Below the pieces are notes generated by a model that had not been told where the DNA came from, ran no database searches, and saw only the letters and a list, made by a program, of their open reading frames with translations. Both the position numbers and the translations under genes were made by a program. 64,000 bases of DNA from Rubrolithibacter sp043763625 (GTDB taxonomy: Bacteria; Bacteroidota; Bacteroidia; Sphingobacteriales; Sphingobacteriaceae). The stretch is taken from assembly GCA_043763625.1 (NCBI GenBank), contig JAYULL010000182.1:17112-81111 (forward strand), written 5' to 3'. Positions 25,102-33,553 of the stretch are shown here, in pieces (positions within the stretch are counted from its first letter, which is position 1; the number at the start of each line of letters is the position of its first letter).

Positions 25102-27198
25102 ATGAAAGAAAACAAACCGGAAAAGAAAAAACCGATAAAAAAATTCACCGGCAAAAAAATAGTGCCCAAACCCCCGCGTTTTAATATAATGTGGCTGTAC
25201 GCTGCAATAATTATAGGGTTATTTGCTGTACAATATTTATTTAGCGGTTCTAGCGCCAAACCAACCAGCTATCAGGATTTCGAAACAAGAATGTTGCTAC
25301 CGGGAGACGTTCAAAAGTTGGTAGCCTATAAAAACAACGACTTGGTTACTGTTGAGGTTTTTATAAAGAAAGACCGGTTAAACCTTGCAAAATACAAGGT
25401 GGTTAAAAACCAAGAAGGCTTCTCTATGTCGGCAGAAAATCCTCAATATAAATTTCAGGATGCTTCTTTTGAGTCCTTACAAACGAAATTGAAGGAATCT
25501 CAAAAAAGTCTTGTGCCTGCCGAGCGCCCCGCACTTACGCTTGAACAGCGTGAAAGCCCGTGGGCCGGATGGTTCATGTCGTTTATATTGCCTGTATTAC
25601 TTCTTATCGGCTTCTGGATTTTCATAATGAGAAGAATGGGCGGAGGAGCGGGAGGCGGCGCAGGTGGCCAAATCTTTAATATCGGGAAATCAAAAGCAAC
25701 TTTATTCGACAAAGAAGCGCAGGTTTCAGTAACTTTTGATGATGTTGCCGGGCTTGAAGAAGCCAAACTGGAAGTAATGGAAATCGTCGATTTCTTAAAA
25801 AACCCAAAAAAGTATACCAATTTAGGAGGTAAAATACCGAAAGGTGCACTTTTAGTCGGTTCTCCCGGTACCGGTAAAACTCTGTTAGCAAAAGCCGTAG
25901 CCGGCGAAGCGCAGGTTCCTTTCTTCTCACTCTCAGGGTCCGATTTTGTAGAAATGTTTGTGGGTGTAGGGGCATCACGGGTGCGTGATTTATTCCGGCA
26001 AGCAAAGGATAAAGCACCCTGTATCATTTTTATTGATGAGATTGATGCAATAGGGCGTGCCCGGGGAAAGAATAATATTGTAGGCGGGAACGACGAACGT
26101 GAAAATACTTTAAATCAGCTTTTGGTCGAGATGGACGGTTTCGGAACTGATTCCGGGATCATTATCTTGGCTGCTACTAACCGCCCTGACGTATTAGATA
26201 CAGCATTATTGCGCCCGGGCAGGTTTGACCGCCAGATCTCTATTGATAAACCGGATTTAGTTGGTCGCGAGCAAATATTTAAAGTGCATTTAGAGCCTGT
26301 AAAAGTTGCTGCCGATGTTGATCCTAAAAAGCTTTCGGCTCAAACGCCGGGTTTTGCCGGAGCAGAAATAGCTAATGTTTGTAATGAGGCGGCGCTTATT
26401 GCAGCCCGTAAAAATAAGGAAGCTGTTGATATGCAGGATTTCCAAGACGCTATTGACCGTGTAATCGGAGGTCTTGAAAAGAAAAACAAAATAATATCAC
26501 CTGAAGAAAAACGGATTGTTGCTTACCACGAGGCGGGCCACGCTATTGCCGGTTGGTTTCTAGAACATGCCGATCCGTTGGTTAAGGTTTCTATCGTTCC
26601 ACGCGGTGTTGCCGCTTTAGGTTACGCTCAGTACCTACCTAAAGAGCAGTTTTTATATACTACAGAGCAGTTGCTTGACGGAATGTGTATGACTATGGGA
26701 GGCAGAGTTGCAGAGGATATAGTTTTCAATAAAATTTCTACCGGTGCGCAAAATGATTTGGAACGTATAACCAAATTATCATACGCTATGGTGACAATTT
26801 ATGGGATGAATGATAAAATCGGCAATGTATCCTTTAACGATCAGCAGGGTGAATATCAATTTAACCGGCCTTATTCCGAAAAAACTTCGGAACTGATTGA
26901 TATAGAAGTAAGAAGCTTAATAAGGTCTGTTTACGAGCGTACTAAAGACTTGTTGAATGATAAACGTGAAGGCTTGGAGCGATTAGCGCACAAACTTTTA
27001 GAGAAGGAAATATTATTCCAGAGTGATTTGGAGGAAATATTGGGAAAACGCCCTTTCGAACATCGAACAACTTACGATGAATTTGTGAACGGGCAGGAAG
27101 GCGGAGATCAAACTATCATTGCAGAAAATATTCATCCGGAGCCGGTTGGAGATTCTACGGAACCGGTTCAAAGCGCCGAACCACTAAACAGAGTGTAA
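25102..27198 (+). CDS. ftsH: ATP-dependent zinc metalloprotease FtsH
   Basis: A 698-residue membrane AAA+ protease that degrades misfolded and short-lived membrane proteins. Seen: a basic N-terminus, transmembrane helices at about 33-52 and 155-176, Walker A GSPGTGKT near 251 (the usual form is GPPGTGKT), Walker B CIIFIDEIDAIG, the second region of homology RPDVLDTALLRPGRFDRQ, and the zinc motif HEAGHAIAGW near 476. The glycine-rich segment GGGAGGGAGGQ after the second helix is a linker. A terminator follows. Confidence 0.97.
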   Translation: MKENKPEKKKPIKKFTGKKIVPKPPRFNIMWLYAAIIIGLFAVQYLFSGSSAKPTSYQDFETRMLLPGDVQKLVAYKNNDLVTVEVFIKKDRLNLAKYKVVKNQEGFSMSAENPQYKFQDASFESLQTKLKESQKSLVPAERPALTLEQRESPWAGWFMSFILPVLLLIGFWIFIMRRMGGGAGGGAGGQIFNIGKSKATLFDKEAQVSVTFDDVAGLEEAKLEVMEIVDFLKNPKKYTNLGGKIPKGALLVGSPGTGKTLLAKAVAGEAQVPFFSLSGSDFVEMFVGVGASRVRDLFRQAKDKAPCIIFIDEIDAIGRARGKNNIVGGNDERENTLNQLLVEMDGFGTDSGIIILAATNRPDVLDTALLRPGRFDRQISIDKPDLVGREQIFKVHLEPVKVAADVDPKKLSAQTPGFAGAEIANVCNEAALIAARKNKEAVDMQDFQDAIDRVIGGLEKKNKIISPEEKRIVAYHEAGHAIAGWFLEHADPLVKVSIVPRGVAALGYAQYLPKEQFLYTTEQLLDGMCMTMGGRVAEDIVFNKISTGAQNDLERITKLSYAMVTIYGMNDKIGNVSFNDQQGEYQFNRPYSEKTSELIDIEVRSLIRSVYERTKDLLNDKREGLERLAHKLLEKEILFQSDLEEILGKRPFEHRTTYDEFVNGQEGGDQTIIAENIHPEPVGDSTEPVQSAEPLNRV

Positions 27199-27217
27199 TT
27201 TAAAGGATTAAAATATG

Positions 27218-27245
27218 AGCCTCGATAGTTTTATCGGGGCTTTTC
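27218..27245 (+). terminator. Rho-independent terminator after ftsH
   Basis: Stem AGCCTCGATA / TATCGGGGCT (one G-T pair) with a GTTT loop, followed by TTTT, 20 nt after the ftsH stop. Confidence 0.82.
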
Positions 27246-27279
27246 TGTAAACCTCAGCAGGATAAGCAGCAATCGGCAA

Positions 27280-27918
27280 ATGAAAGACACTACTTCGAAA
27301 GAACAAATGCTGAAAAAGATCCGAAAGGCTTTGCTTGAGAAAAGAGACAACCCATATCCTAACCTTGAGGAGAGCCCTTTATATCAGGAATATTCCGACT
27401 ATTTAGAGGTGCTTTTCGCCGAGCAGCTTTCGGCTGTGGCAGGGAAATTTATTTTTTGTGAAGACGAAATAGCTTTTATAGAAAACCTGTTAACTCTCGC
27501 GGACGAGAAAAGTTGGCGAAAAATTTACGCTTGGGAACCAAAGCTTCAAGAGACTTTGCAGAAGTACGAATTTCCTTTTTACAGTACAGATACCGATTTT
27601 TTGCAAGCTGAGGTGGGGATAACCTTATGTGAAGCTCTTATTGCACGTAACGGGAGCATTTTGCTTTCTAACGCGTCGGCGGCAGGCAGACGCTTAAGTA
27701 TTTATCCGAGCTACCACATCGTTTTTGCTTACACTTCTCAATTAGTTTTAGACTTGAAAGACGGCTTTAAAATACTTAAAGAGAAATACGGTACTAACAG
27801 TCTTCCGACTATGGTTTCAACAGTAACCGGCCCGAGTCGTACTGCAGACATAGAAAAAACTTTGGTATTGGGCGCTCATGGTCCTAAAGAATTAATTGTT
27901 TTTTTGATTGACGGGTAA
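27280..27918 (+). CDS. LUD domain protein (LutC/YkgG family)
   Basis: A 212-residue protein of the LUD family, whose members LutC and LutB take part in lactate oxidation in other bacteria. Seen: a helical N-terminus (MLKKIRKALLEKRDNPYP), VGITLCEALIARNGSILLSN, and the C-terminal TGPSRTADIEKTLVLGAHGPKELIVFLID, which is the LUD phosphate-binding-like signature. No lutA or lutB is adjacent; in Bacteroidota a lone gene of this type often follows ftsH, so a link to lactate use is not shown. It is 81 nt after ftsH and behind a terminator. Confidence 0.85.
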   Translation: MKDTTSKEQMLKKIRKALLEKRDNPYPNLEESPLYQEYSDYLEVLFAEQLSAVAGKFIFCEDEIAFIENLLTLADEKSWRKIYAWEPKLQETLQKYEFPFYSTDTDFLQAEVGITLCEALIARNGSILLSNASAAGRRLSIYPSYHIVFAYTSQLVLDLKDGFKILKEKYGTNSLPTMVSTVTGPSRTADIEKTLVLGAHGPKELIVFLIDG

Positions 27919-27955
27919 TTCGTTCAGCCTCGGGCCAAAAAGAACCCCGTTGGGC

Positions 27956-28446
27956 TCAAACCTTTATAAAGAACCATAAACGAGACAAGTTCTCCAAATC
28001 ATCCAAATCTTCGTTCCTTCCCGAAGCCTTTTTTGCTTCAATCAAATTATTTAAATGTAATGTTCTTATCTCTAATTCTTCATTGTCGAAAATAACCGCT
28101 TGGATAAAACATTCTTGAAATTCCAGCCCTTTTAGTTTAAGCATGATGTCTATCGCGGAAGGAGGTACTCCAAAAGTGAAAACATCCCATCAGGATGTTT
28201 GAGAAAATTTTTTAAACTCATATCAAAAACCGGCATGCCAAAATCCGAAAAAGCTTCTTTTAATCTGATGTAATTCTCCCTTGTTCTATTTACCCAAATA
28301 TCCATATCTCCGGTAGTTCTCGAATAGCCGTGTAGAATTACTGAAAAGCCGCCCACTAAAACATATTCTACTTTACGCTTATTTAGCGCAGCTATAAAAT
28401 CACGAAAATCTTCGTTAAGATATTTCCCATAATTATTTTCTTGCTC
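27956..28446 (-). pseudogene. Decayed nucleotidyltransferase-like gene
   Basis: Two adjacent frames together read as one nucleotidyltransferase-fold protein: upstream FRDFIAALNKRKVEYVLVGGF, then GGFSVILHGYSRTTGDMDIW (GGxS-like motif and the DMD metal pair), and in the next frame LKLKGLEFQECF and IEAKKASGRNEDLDDLENL. The switch is at the CCC of 28186-28188: one more G on the minus strand would restore DGDVFTFGVPPSAIDIMLK through to the second part. There is also no ATG in frame at the 5' end; an ATG at 28430 is out of frame by one base. So at least two lesions. Similar genes are antitoxin-like or mobile accessory genes; the role is unknown. Confidence 0.8.
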
Positions 28447-28620
28447 TTACAGAAAACTTAGTTCGGTCCAGTTTTGGAGGATTATCTATTGGATAATAAA
28501 AAGCAAGACTATTCAAATAATTTGCTATTCGTAAACGCTCTTGCCAAGTTAGATTCTTGTAAGTAATCTACATGCCTAGAAGCTTCTTCTGCAAGCGGTA
28601 CGGTTTAGGCGGTAGGGATT
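28433..28620 (-). pseudogene. Remnant of a small gene upstream of the nucleotidyltransferase
   Basis: The frame ending at 28433 reads TWQERLRIANYLNSLAFYYP and then PPKLDRTKFSVRARK before its stop, a plausible protein C-terminus that overlaps the start of the nucleotidyltransferase remnant, as in a coupled gene pair. Upstream the likely continuation (PLAEEASRHVDYL) is in another frame, so a frameshift near 28560 has broken it. I think of it as the partner gene of the nucleotidyltransferase; its function is unknown. Confidence 0.5.
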
Positions 28621-28681
28621 CATTAAGAATTTAGTTTAGAGAAATGTTAAACCTATTTATGCACTAGCACAAGTCCGTGTT

Positions 28682-29302
28682 TTATAGTCTTTCTTGTATT
28701 TCTTGAATATATTCAGGAATACTTACTTTTTCAATGTAGTTCGTTGCTAATTTTTCGGAACCCAATAGTTTCGCTTTTTCTTCAAACAAGCTTGTATTAA
28801 ACTCTAAAAAATCATCGAAGAGTTTTAGGGGTGGGTCTTGTTTTTTTATTTTCAGGGTCTCACTTGACCACGAGTATAGGCAGTCAAATAACTTCTGAGT
28901 GTCATTGCCGTGTACCTTGATGTCAAAGCCGTTGATATCAGATATGGCTTTTTGATAGTCGTACTTTGTTGCTTCTAGAATCAAAAACTGTTTAGTATTC
29001 AATGGCGAGGTCTCGCTTGTTCTAAGACCATAATCGATTCCAAGTTCAAATGGCATATTCATTCTTGCAAACTCTTTTGCCTTTTTCGATTTGACCAATG
29101 ACAAGTCGTGTATACCATATTTGCAACTCTTTATTATCTCAATAATCTTCTCGAGTCTAACCTGTCCCGAATCAGAAACCTCTAAAGACAATCGTGGCGA
29201 CAAACCATTCTTAAGTATTACGTATATCATTGGCTTGAGTAAGTCATTTATATACGTAGTATCGAAGGGGCAATTTATAAAAACGCTATTGTCAAAACCC
29301 AT
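28682..29302 (-). CDS. TIR/deoxyribosyltransferase-like protein of unknown function
   Basis: A 206-residue protein with no signal peptide. The N-terminal 110 residues carry strong family-like motifs: SVFINCPFD at the start, a PRLSLEVSDSGQVRLEKI block, CKYGIHDLSLV, and ARMNMPFELGIDYG. The fold order (a first strand with a polar loop, then an acidic loop, then a Glu in MPFELG) resembles nucleoside 2-deoxyribosyltransferases and TIR domains, which hydrolyse NAD or nucleosides; that is inference from pattern only. The C-terminal half is helical. Its ATG overlaps the stop of the DUF2188 gene (TAATG), so the two are translationally coupled. AT-rich and placed beside decayed genes, it looks acquired. 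Confidence 0.65.
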   Translation of the reverse strand: MGFDNSVFINCPFDTTYINDLLKPMIYVILKNGLSPRLSLEVSDSGQVRLEKIIEIIKSCKYGIHDLSLVKSKKAKEFARMNMPFELGIDYGLRTSETSPLNTKQFLILEATKYDYQKAISDINGFDIKVHGNDTQKLFDCLYSWSSETLKIKKQDPPLKLFDDFLEFNTSLFEEKAKLLGSEKLATNYIEKVSIPEYIQEIQERL

Positions 29303-29535
29303 TAGCGTTTGTCTTTGGGAGGATTAGGATCATTCCCATAGGAGTTCTTTTCTTGAATTATACCGTTCTTCTTATGGATATATAATTCAGTTTTTTCATT
29401 CTTACTTAATTCACGCCCAAATCTAACTGCGTCATCTTTTTTATCAAAGGTCTTGGACGCTTTAGCTGCACCCGATTTTTTTACAGACCATCCGGAAGAC
29501 GATGGTACCACATGATTTGTCGACTTCTTGGGCAT
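29302..29535 (-). CDS. DUF2188 family small protein
   Basis: A 77-residue protein: HVVPSSSGWSVKKSGAAKASKTFDKKDDAVRFGRELSKNE, then LYIHKKNGIIQEKNSYGNDPNPPK. The pattern HVVP-GW-V-K-GA-KA, a helix with A-R-GRE, an IH-K-G-I strand and the closing SYGNDP-PP is that of DUF2188. Function unknown; small size and strand-helix-strand form suggest a binding or regulatory protein. It is the first gene of a two-gene operon with the TIR-like protein; the stop and next start share a base. Confidence 0.75.
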   Translation of the reverse strand: MPKKSTNHVVPSSSGWSVKKSGAAKASKTFDKKDDAVRFGRELSKNEKTELYIHKKNGIIQEKNSYGNDPNPPKDKR

Positions 29536-29712
29536 AATTACTTAAATAACCAGACAACTAAGTTACGAAATGTGTTTCAAAATCACCCTTAACTTATTGA
29601 TTTTAGCACCTCTCCTGCATATTTTCTTTTAAGTAAAGCGTACTACAAATATTTAAATATATTCCATTAGCGTGTTAGTAGGTCAACCACTATACTTCAA
29701 TACTTTACCACT

Positions 29713-32700
29713 TTATCCCTCTTCCTCATCCACACCCACTTCCTCCAATTGCTTAAAGTTACTCTTAACAAAATTACACCAACTGCAATCCGTTTTGCCG
29801 CAGCCTTGAGCAAATTCACGGTTTTTAATCTTAGCGTACACCTCTTTTATTTGCGCTTTAACCACGTCTAAGTCTTCCGGCGTAATAACTACTTTCTCTT
29901 TTACAAAAACGTCCTTTTCAGGTTCGATAAAATCAAATTGTGCACTTATAACGGTCCAAGTTTTTCTTCTGTCGTTATCAACTAAGAGTTTGTAGAAAAC
30001 GGCCTGCCGCCAATAATCGCCCCCTGATAACTCTTTTTCGTCGGGGCGCTTAAATTTTGCTTTCGCTCGTTCGAAGCTGCCCGTTTTATAGTCAACAACA
30101 TTTACTTCATTGCCTCTAAACTCAATTTTATCTAAAATTCCTTTTATCGGGATTCCTTCAACTTCCACATTTTTGATTGCATATTCGGTAACGGTTATTT
30201 TCTCCCATTCGTTGATGTACTTGTTATAGAAGCCCGGCAAAATCTTTTCGCCGTAAGCTATTCTTCGAGTAAATTGTTCTTTTGTAAAAGCTTCTCGGTT
30301 CCGGTTCATATACCAATAAAAATCGTCGATGAATCGTGGTAGAGAGTGGAACTCGTTATTGTTTTCCGGCAAGGACCGGAATAATTTATTCAAGGCCCAA
30401 TGTACAGCTGAACCAAAGGTCATTGTTTCGTTTTTACCGCTCGGAACCATCAGCAAGTTTTGGAAGTAGAACTTTAACGGGCAATCCAAATAGTTATTCA
30501 AATGCGTTACGCTCAAAACATAACTTTCGAGCAGTTGGTCTACATATGAGATATCCAACAAACCGACTGAGGGCTTTTCGCTTTGGGTAAATTGAAGCGC
30601 AAAAAAGTCAGTTAAAACCTCGTCAGCCATTGTCGGCCTGCTGACTTGCAAATCGGTTTTAGAAAGTATCTCCCCTATAAAAACAGTGGCTTCCAGCTCT
30701 TTGCCTTTTTCGTCCTGTTCAGCATAAGAAATATATAAGTGCTGCTTAGCACGGGTTAAGGCTACATAAAACAGCCGGCGAAGTTCTTCCTCGTCGCTCG
30801 AATTGGGAACAGAAGAAAAAACGGTATCCGGCAATTTATATCCGGTAGACATTTTTCGCTTCTTCTCCCAAACGTTCTTATTGCAACCGATAAAATATAC
30901 ATACTCAAACTCTAAGCCCTTAGAACCGTGAGCAGTCAGAAAGTTCACACCGTCTTGCCGGAAAATATTCTGGTGAAGCTCCAACGGCAAGTCATTCTCC
31001 TCGAGTAAATTCAGCAGTTCTATAAATTCATTGAGTGATAGATTGGGCTTTTTTCGACTCTCTTCTTTAAGGAAATTAAAGAGCGACGATATCGTTTGCA
31101 TTAACCAAGTTTTGTCCGGAGATTTTAAAATGTAAGCTAAAATACCTCCCCGAACCATTATTTTTTCGAAGAGGCCTTGAAGCGTAATATTATGCAATTC
31201 TTTGAGCCAAAACTCCAAATCGTCGCTTAATCGTTTTATTTGTTTTTGACTTTCGGTGTCGAATAACGTTCTGCCCGTTTTTCCGGCAATGTCTTTAATT
31301 TTGCTTCTTATCGAAATCTTGTCCTTGTGGCCTTTATTAAATTCGCTTACTTCAACGCTGACTTTTGCTGTATCAAAGGGCTCGATTGCATAAAAATCAT
31401 AGTGCATTATTTTAAAAAGAAGTTCGTCGCCGCTAAAAGGAAATTCGCTTTCTATCGACAGGTATTTTAGAATGTTGATCAGCTTTTGTCCGAAAGGTTC
31501 TTTCAGGATATTTACTTTTCGTTTAGCATTCACCGGAATTCCTTTCAAGTGGAAGTAACGTGCAAGCTCTTGTCCTGCTTTATGTTCCTTGTAAATCACG
31601 GCGATTTCCTCCGCCAAAACACCTTCCTTAAGAAGCTTCTCAATACCGGCGGTTACAGCGCTAAACTCATGAAAATGTGTAGGATAAGCCAAAATCTGCG
31701 GATCAACGGAAGTAGTTAAAAATCGCTCATTTTTGGCAGTAAGCGCTTTACTTAAACCATCCAACTTAACCCGTTCAGTGTTGTGTTCGATCAGCACTTT
31801 TGCAGTATCTAAAATGTTTTGGGCAGATCGGTAGTTATCGGTAAGCATTACACGATGAAGAACCTCGGCATATCGAGAATGATACTCTTCGATGTTTTGA
31901 ACATTAGCTCCCTGGAATCGAAAAATGGATTGATCATCGTCGCCCACTACGAAGATATTCGGCTGACCCCAAAAGCTTATCAATAACCTGATGAGTTCAT
32001 TTTGCGAGCCGCTTGTATCCTGATACTCATCCACCAAAATGTATTGATAACGTTCTTGGTAGTTTAATAAAAACTGTTCGTCGGTTTTAAAAGCTTCGAG
32101 TACCCAAAGAATCATGTCGTCGTAATCGTAACGATTCATGTTTCGCATCATTTGCCGGTATTGCGGGAATTCCTTTACCGCAGCTTTAAGCTTTTCTAAA
32201 TTTTCGCAAAGTGTGGTGTAAGTTGCTTTGAAAGAACCGGCAGCCTTATCAAGATATTTTTTGGCGTATTTGTAATCTTTGTAATAAGCCGAGTCCGGCT
32301 CGCAGCAATCGACCAAATCCTTAAACTCGTCGATTTTTTTGATGATGTATTCGGGGGACCAGTCTTCACGTTTCATTACCGAAAACAAGTCCTGTAACCG
32401 TTTTATCTCGTAATATACGTCTCCGCGAAAGCGCTTGAGCGGATGATTTGGCGGAAAGCTGTCGACCAAGTCTTGAAACATCTTGATGCGTTCTAAGTCC
32501 GAAATCGGGTCGAGTTCAAGTTTGCCGAAGTAATCGAGGTTTTCTTGAATAATGTCATTGCAAAAAGCATGAAATGTGTAGATGTTAACTCGATAAGCCT
32601 CCGGACCGATAAAATCAAAAAGCCTTTTACGCATTGCAACGGCTCCCGCATCGGTATACGTGAGGCATAGAATGTTATGGGGTTGAGTATCGGTATCAAG

Positions 32701-32865
32701 CAGTATTTTGCCGATACGAGCAGCCAAAATCTGGGTTTTTCCCGTACCGGGACCGGCAATTACCAGTACCGGACCTTCTATTTGATTAACCGCTTTTAGC
32801 TGGTTTTCGTCAAGTTTTTGTAAAGCTTTTACAAAGTTGTCGTTGTATTTAGAAAGAATCTGCAT
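29713..32865 (-). CDS. UvrD-like DNA helicase fused to a PD-(D/E)XK nuclease
   Basis: A 1050-residue superfamily 1 helicase. Seen: a Q-motif (LDENQLKAVNQIEGPVLVIAG), Walker A GPGTGKT at 38-44, motif II DEYQDTSGSQNEL, motif III VGDDDQSIFRFQGAN, motif IV LTDNYRSAQNIL, motifs V/VI FLTAHGSKGLEFEYV and RRLFYVALTRAKQHLYIS. The C-terminal 270 residues are a RecB/AddB-like nuclease (GSAVHWALNKLF, KGILDKIEF, VNVVDYKTGSF) with a Cys cluster that suits an Fe-S staple (YLDCPLKFYF, then CGKTDCSWC). Likely a double-strand break end-resection or repair enzyme. It resembles AdnAB/AddAB subunits, but no second subunit is adjacent, so it may act alone. Confidence 0.9.
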   Translation of the reverse strand: MQILSKYNDNFVKALQKLDENQLKAVNQIEGPVLVIAGPGTGKTQILAARIGKILLDTDTQPHNILCLTYTDAGAVAMRKRLFDFIGPEAYRVNIYTFHAFCNDIIQENLDYFGKLELDPISDLERIKMFQDLVDSFPPNHPLKRFRGDVYYEIKRLQDLFSVMKREDWSPEYIIKKIDEFKDLVDCCEPDSAYYKDYKYAKKYLDKAAGSFKATYTTLCENLEKLKAAVKEFPQYRQMMRNMNRYDYDDMILWVLEAFKTDEQFLLNYQERYQYILVDEYQDTSGSQNELIRLLISFWGQPNIFVVGDDDQSIFRFQGANVQNIEEYHSRYAEVLHRVMLTDNYRSAQNILDTAKVLIEHNTERVKLDGLSKALTAKNERFLTTSVDPQILAYPTHFHEFSAVTAGIEKLLKEGVLAEEIAVIYKEHKAGQELARYFHLKGIPVNAKRKVNILKEPFGQKLINILKYLSIESEFPFSGDELLFKIMHYDFYAIEPFDTAKVSVEVSEFNKGHKDKISIRSKIKDIAGKTGRTLFDTESQKQIKRLSDDLEFWLKELHNITLQGLFEKIMVRGGILAYILKSPDKTWLMQTISSLFNFLKEESRKKPNLSLNEFIELLNLLEENDLPLELHQNIFRQDGVNFLTAHGSKGLEFEYVYFIGCNKNVWEKKRKMSTGYKLPDTVFSSVPNSSDEEELRRLFYVALTRAKQHLYISYAEQDEKGKELEATVFIGEILSKTDLQVSRPTMADEVLTDFFALQFTQSEKPSVGLLDISYVDQLLESYVLSVTHLNNYLDCPLKFYFQNLLMVPSGKNETMTFGSAVHWALNKLFRSLPENNNEFHSLPRFIDDFYWYMNRNREAFTKEQFTRRIAYGEKILPGFYNKYINEWEKITVTEYAIKNVEVEGIPIKGILDKIEFRGNEVNVVDYKTGSFERAKAKFKRPDEKELSGGDYWRQAVFYKLLVDNDRRKTWTVISAQFDFIEPEKDVFVKEKVVITPEDLDVVKAQIKEVYAKIKNREFAQGCGKTDCSWCNFVKSNFKQLEEVGVDEEEG

Positions 32866-32987
32866 GCCGCATTGAAGATAAAGAATTGAGCCTGCAAATT
32901 ATGTAAAGAAAGTGTCTTCTTTGTTTTGAAGCCTTGGAACTAAGGAAGTTCGATAGTAATAAGTTTAGAGAGGAGTTTGACCAGGGA

Positions 32988-33013
32988 AAGTTATTAACAA
33001 AAGTTATTAACAA
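32988..33013. repeat. 13-bp perfect tandem direct repeat (2 copies)
   Basis: AAGTTATTAACAA occurs twice back to back (32988-33000, 33001-33013) in the gap between the helicase and the orphan gene. The core TTATTAACA resembles but does not equal a DnaA box (TTATCCACA). It may be a regulator site for the gene at 33111. Confidence 0.6.
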
Positions 33014-33110
33014 GTGGTGCATATTATTTTACTTTTCCGGGAACTACCTGTGATTCTCGTTGTTACCCTCTTATTAATCAACCCTAAGAAAAACATAAAA
33101 TTTATTGGTT

Positions 33111-33413
33111 ATGACACCGGCAAAAGAAAAATCTATCAGAAGCTGGATCAGAAAAATGGGATTTAAGCTATCGAAATCCCACAATCTGTCTCGACAGGCT
33201 CGAAAAATTAATTATTACACGCTCAATAATTTTGGGGTGTATGAAGAAATTGAAACCTCGGCCAAGGGTGAAATTAAGCAAGCAGAAAATAAACCGCATA
33301 AATTTACCTCTTGGACACCGTGGGGAGAAGATTTTGAAGTAAATTCGGTGAAAGATTTAAGCAATGCCTACGATGATTTTTTGCGCTATAATCCGGATGT
33401 TGCAGTAAACTGA
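33111..33413 (+). CDS. Orphan hypothetical protein
   Basis: A 100-residue protein I do not recognise. The ATG at 33111 (MTPAKEKSIRSW) is preferred over a TTG two codons earlier. It is polar and basic, with no membrane segment: RSWIRKMGFKLSKSH, then KINYYTLNNFGVYEEIETS and a C-terminal VKDLSNAYDDFLRYNPDVAVN. The middle codes across a CTGTC-TC-GACAG inverted repeat that resembles a common dispersed element, so part of it may be an insertion kept in frame. Function unknown. Confidence 0.55.
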   Translation: MTPAKEKSIRSWIRKMGFKLSKSHNLSRQARKINYYTLNNFGVYEEIETSAKGEIKQAENKPHKFTSWTPWGEDFEVNSVKDLSNAYDDFLRYNPDVAVN

Positions 33414-33516
33414 TATTCCCGGTTTTTGAAATACCGGTTAAGATAAAGTTGCCTGTTAACACATTGAGAAGCAGTATTAAAACCTAATCCTTCAAAATGT
33501 TCGGGTAACTCGTTTA

Positions 33517-33553
33517 GTAAAGAGCTGCTGCCTTACCCTGCAGCTCTTTTTTT
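33517..33553. terminator. Bidirectional intrinsic terminator
   Basis: AAAGAGCTGC and GCAGCTCTTT form a 10-bp stem around an 11-nt loop, with T-runs on the + strand and the mirrored A-run on the other side. It lies between the orphan gene (+) and the end of the dehydrogenase gene (-), so it can serve both. Confidence 0.8.

Noticed and set aside
25500..26027. A 175-codon minus-strand frame inside ftsH
   Set aside because: Antisense to the AAA+ domain; no independent motif or promoter.
32988..33013. DnaA boxes or a replication origin at the tandem repeat
   Set aside because: TTATTAACA differs from TTATCCACA at two positions, and no other origin features (dnaA, dnaN) are nearby.
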